DNA of 46,822 nt, taken from Haplomitrium mnioides (Eukaryota; Marchantiophyta; Haplomitriopsida; Calobryales). Positions 21,701-27,700 of the stretch are shown one piece after another. Location of the stretch: the NCBI GenBank assembly GCA_049999725.1, contig JBNGIS010020449.1:1-46822 (forward strand), read 5' to 3'. Under the pieces are notes generated by a model. It made no database searches and had not been told where the DNA came from. It saw only the letters and a program-made list of their open reading frames with translations. The translations under genes and the position numbers were made by a program. How positions within the stretch are numbered: position 1 is the first letter of the stretch; every line of letters begins with the position of its first letter.

Positions 21701-24700
21701 AATGCTCACCGGAATTTCTGAGAGTTTTAAATCTTGCAAAATCAACAACAGTTCCCAACAGTCCAACACATGAAAACCATTCTGACTCTAATTTAGACAA
21801 CGCCTTGTCTGAACTCCAATGTTTATGTAAGACCAAGAAAACAAAAGACATGAAAAGCTGTTAATTTTATCCACAAGATCATTATTGTAAGAAGCTGACA
21901 AACTTTCATGTAAAGCTCAAAATTTTCACTGTCCATTAAGCTTGCACCTGTAAAACTTTCATCTCATGCTCAAAACTTCAAACATCCAATAAGCCTGCAC
22001 CTGTGAATGAGAAGCAGTCTTCTTGTTGGATAAAAGGCTTGCTGCAGAGGTTCCAACAGGTTTGATGAAAATCTGCATTGAGTTCCAGAAGTGCCACAAC
22101 ATAATTGTAAGTCCGGTCAGGTGTTCTGCAACTGCCTCAAAATGTTAAGCATCATTCATAGAGAAAAAACTACAAGATCACCAAATAGATTTAGACTTTT
22201 ATCAGCCTAAACTTCCTACTATAGAACAGAATTTTTATTGAAGTTCAAGACCCAACACCTGGTTCAACAATACAGCACAAACGATTTACTCACTATTCTA
22301 TTCTTTTCTTCTATGCTTTTTTTCCCACAAGAAGTACAAACTTTATTTCCACACATCAAATACAACTGCCGAAGCAGTAAAACATCAAATTCTGGACAAA
22401 CACAAACCACTTCCTCGAAGGTAGATAAGTCCGGACACAAAGGTGTCCAGCAACAGCTGAGGTACATCACTAGCCCCAGAGGCCATCAATCCAAAAAATA
22501 ATTAGCAGAAACTACCACTCAACTCTACTTGAAACAAACTCCAGCAAATCTGAGAGGTGACAACCCTATCTTCATTCTGGCTCAACAGAAAGTTGAGAGC
22601 AATTACAATGTCCAACAGTCAATCATCCACTTATGAGACTTCTAAGGTTCATCCTCCAGAGTTTTCTTCCCCTGGAGGTCTAGTTTATGACACATTCGGT
22701 CCACCTTTCTGGTCGATATCTGCCCTGTGATTTTCTCTGAGCCCAGGGTCATGGCCAATCCCTGAGATCTGCTCCAGGTGATTCGAAGCTCTGCAGCCAT
22801 TAATTCTTTCTTTGCCTTGTGTCACAGATGAAGAAGCGCCTGGATTTCCTAAAGGTGCCCTATTGACCTACCTGAGGGCCTCCCCCCTCTTTAGGACATT
22901 CCCCAACCAAGTGATCAGTGCTCCTACAGAGGAAGCATCTGAGAGGTATTCCATCATATTCCAGCTACTGGGAGTAGGAGTCCCTTGGACAAAACAATCA
23001 GCACAGGACATCAACTATGGGCCCAAGGATGACTTGGATTCGTACAAGATCAATCCAATAGAAACCAACTACTGACAACCCCCACCTACTAAGCCCAATT
23101 TCTGTTCAGGAAAGGGCAGTGATGATCACAGCATCAGAGGCACCTCATCACTGCATGAACGTTTCTGGAGAAAACTGACAACATCACGAAGGTCATGATC
23201 TCATGTATCGAATGGAAACAAATGGAGGTGACAACACTGTACATAACTCAGGAGAGAACTCTATCATGAGTATTCCTCATTGCAGACATATCCAATGCTC
23301 CATGGTTTCCTTCCAAGCACCAAGGATACAACCGCGGCCAGCAATCAGGCCGAGCGGCAAAAACCAACAACCAATCAATCCCTTTCGGGATCTAGCCTAG
23401 AAAATAACAACAGCCCAATGCCCTCAATCCAGATTACTACTAACATCCAAATTCCAGTAAACTGAGTCCTCATCACGGATACAAAGCAAATGCCTTGCTC
23501 CCCAAGTTCTGTCAAAGGCTTCAAGAATTTTTTCTCCTTTCTCTTCATTTTGAGCCTTTCTCCAGTCTCTACAAGCATCGCAACAAGCTTTCTTTCCGTA
23601 CTCAATCAGTCTCATCCAGATTTTCTTTTTTAAGTAGTACATATCCATGTGTGACTTCTCGAACACTAGACAGCCATATGGAGTAAAGTATTGCTCCTCT
23701 AAGTAAGAACCAGATCTCTTGCGCTACGACCAGTGCCTTTGGAATTCTGTCACCTAGGATGCATTGCTGCCACGTTGGCTTCCACCTTTTGGTATTCGCC
23801 CAAATGGAGAACACTAATCTGTTAATGATATTTCCTGCCCACTTCCAGATAGTGTTGATCCTAGGACAGAGTCATAAACAGTGAATGAAGTCTTCCAGTC
23901 AATCCTCCTTGCAGCAGACACATCTTGCATCAATCTCAAAGCCAGGCTTCTCTGTTTTTTTTCTGAAGGTCCCAACTTGCACACCTCTTAGGACAATAAG
24001 CCACATTAATGAGGCTTCGTTGGCTGATCTGCTTGCGTCCCATATCTCAGTCCATCTGGACGAATGTGCAGAGTCGATTGGACCGTGTGCTTTCCAGCGG
24101 TCCATAACCGGAACTACTCTAGATGGCCGGTCCAGGATTAACCGACGGCCTTTCTTGGTGGAGTAGCTGCTAAGGGGGGAGTTATCTTTCCAGACCCACA
24201 TTCCATCTCCCTCTCCGATATAAGAGCCAAGTAATTTATACTCAGAATTCTCACCTTTGGGCACTGTGCAGACTCTCATTTTCCTCATAACCACTGAAGG
24301 AGGAAGCTGAGGTCGATTTCCTTCGGTCAGCACGGTAGATATAGAGGTGACAAAGAACCATGAGCATGAAAGGGGGAGCCAAGAGGTCTCAGTCAGGATG
24401 CCCGCTTTCAGATCACTATCAGCATTCCAGAAGGATATTGCGATCGGGTGAGTCTCTTGTGCAGAGGTGAAAACTCCGGTCCAGTCTCCTTTCCGTATGT
24501 GTCCTGGCCCCTCAAGGAGAAGTGATATCCATCTTTCAGGGATCTTTTCTATCAGGTGATGCCATTTACGCTCATGCTTTTTGTGAGACAGACCCTCAAC
24601 ATAGCTAACTAATGACATGTCTAACATTTGAATGACTCCCTTAAAGGGAAGATGATAGACTTCCACCTGTCAAACAAAGAGCATGCATGACTGGAACAAT

Positions 24701-27700
24701 GAGAGCCTAGAAAATCGAAGAGGAACAATCCTAACTAAAAACAGTAAAAGCTGAGAGCAACAACCTAAAGTCCAACGAACACAATAAATAAAGACAGAAA
24801 AGAGGAACAACAATCTCCTTTTCGTATGTGTCCTGGTCCCTCAAGGAGGCGTGACACCCATCTTTCAGGGATCTTTGCTATCAGGTCATGCCATTTACGC
24901 TCATGCTCATTGCTGATTGCTCCATGAGAACTTCAATGCGCCCTGAGTCACCTGGAATGGGTCTGCTATTCTAAGGAATGCAACTAGGTCACTCCAAGCT
25001 GGGAGTTCCAGTCATGCAAAACCTTCTTGCTGCACAGAGAAAGTCAAGCTAGACCACTGGTAAACCAGGTTGGGGACACTCCTTATTCTGGACCGTAGCT
25101 GTATGCAGATCTTGATGTTTGTCTACCTCTCATCTCTTGAAGGAAATATGGCAAGCATCCTCAGTGCTCAAAAGATACATCAAAGAGTAGGATCCTGAAT
25201 CATTGGAAGACGTTTTGAACAGAAACATCTAGTGGAGTAGAAGAAAAGGAAAACCACTCCTGGAAGCAAAAAAAGGTTGGCCATCCTTGAGATGGTCTCA
25301 GGCAGGGATCAATGTAATAAGAGACCATCGGAATTGTGAGACTCATACATTTCTGGACTGGAAAGAGGTGCAAGGAGCTACCAGCTTCACAAACGGCATG
25401 AGCAAAAAATGGCACCACATGATAGCAAAGATCTCTGACAGGTGGGTCTTATTCTTTCTTGAGGGACAAGGCCACAAAGGAAAGAAAAATAGACTGGAGC
25501 TTAAACTGTCAAGCATCAGCTTGCGACATCATTCCTTTCACTTTAGTTTGATCTTGCGAAGCAGACATCCAAGAGAATAACTGGCTGAAAGGTCTGCTGA
25601 AAAGTTAGTGATTGCAGCCTTCTGCACTCTGAACATACCACATGAAGCATATCACTGGTGACTACTTGGATGCAGAACATCCGCTAAAGTCACTGAATAA
25701 CATCGTTATAAAATTGTGGAGAGTAAAACTAACCACAAAAACAAATAAATACATGCTGCAATAGTCCAGGAAACACCTACACACAAAACAACTGTGCACA
25801 CATAGAGTGCACCCTTGACTATGTGGCATCAGCCTTGCTGCATGTACCCCGATCTGCCGCCACCGGTTTCATTTTGATGTGCCTTCTATACCTCTCTGTG
25901 ACTTTTCCCACTTGTTCTCTTTTTTTTTTTTACCCCCACTTGTTCTCACCCAGGTCAGAAGCCGCATTGTCTAATGCTATTAACACTTGGGCTTCTGTCG
26001 TGGCTTTGGTCACTTCAGCTTGCATGGGACATTTAATGAACTCTACTCTATTCTATTCAGACTATTATATTCTATTCTATACATTCCTTAAATTTTGTTC
26101 ATGAACCTCTAAAACGCCTCTGCTCGATGCTGCCACGACGCCCAGGTTCAAGAACCATCATGAGCAGCAACAAGGACGCTTCGAGTTTTTCAGCCTGACA
26201 CCAGTGTTCACGAAACCATCACGAGCAACACCAGCATGCACAATCCATCACGATGAATCCAGCCTTCCTGGCATAAAAACAAAATCCTTAAGGTTTTTGT
26301 TTTGGTTTTTTCCTTCTCGCAGAGTTTGAGTGCAACTTTCTGGCTCTAAAGACGAGTAAAGGATATCAAATTTCTCATCACCCCCTGACGAGATCCATCA
26401 AATGCATCTTTGACGGGTTGGGATTCTCAGCCCTCAACTTAAAGGAGCTGAGAGCTCCACTTCACCTTGCATGATCGCCCCTGATCATCTGGTTCTCACC
26501 GTGTGCATGTTTCTGCCTCAAAACCTGTTTGAAGCATATCAACATTCCTTGCATCTGTGCCCCTCGGATCTGCAACACTTCACTTTAGTTTGATCTTCAG
26601 AACGGCAAAATATGGACCAGAAATATGTGGGCCTCCTCTAACTCCCGCCATGTGGCTGAAGCATGGTGAGAAACCCCTAAAGAGATCCCTCACTAGATTG
26701 GCCAATGTACACACCACCATACCTCTACACATCTTGGCAGCTGAATTTGGTGTGCTACCCATTGAGGCACACACTTGTCACACACCTACAATCTATTTAG
26801 GACACGGCACCGTCCAGCTACACAGATATTTGCCCTAAACAATCAAGAACTGCACTCATGGATCATCTGTTAACACATTACTTCATGGTCGTATGGCAGT
26901 CCTACAGTGCTGCATCCCAGACTGTCAAGTACAACAACCTCATTAATAACATCCAAGTCAAATCTAGCAATAGCTGACAAGTAACATGCTACGAAACTTG
27001 GTTCACACTCTCACACAACTTCGAACTGGTTCCCATAGACTGAGATGTGAAACAGCGAAATGGTCCAAGATTGACAACAAAATATGGCCTGCCAAGTTGC
27101 TGTGCCTTAGTGCCATGTACAAGTCACAGTAGATGAGCACCACATCATCTTTTGTTGCCCCAGGTACTATGAGATGGGGTCAAGGTACCATGGGCTTTTT
27201 GTAGAACAGAATGAAACAGTCTAACACATGATCAACGATGGCAGGCACTCTTCTTTTGGGAATTCACGCTCCTAATATCTCCAAAAAAAAAAACTTACAC
27301 ATAGAGATTAGGACGAGAGAGTGAGCATATTAACTCACCAGCGGGCTTTACCCCACTAAACTTATTTTCTGATCTGAGACTTTATAGCTTACTAGTCTAC
27401 CACTCTGCATCAGTCATACCTACCCCCTGGACCAACAGCAAACCCATCACAGATGTGATCACCACCAGAGAGGTACTGGCTATGATCAATAATCTGCACA
27501 ACAAACCCCCCAAGCTTCAAGCTCAAATGACCCAAACCCCTCTGCTAGCCTATCACCAACCTATTTAATCAGGTGATACAAACTGGATTCCCTGCAGATT
27601 GGAAGCTCAATACTGTCATTCCAATCCACAAAGCTGGGGAGAAAAGCCAATACTCTAACTATCTAGCCATCACGCTCAGCCATCTACTTCCAAAGTTCTT

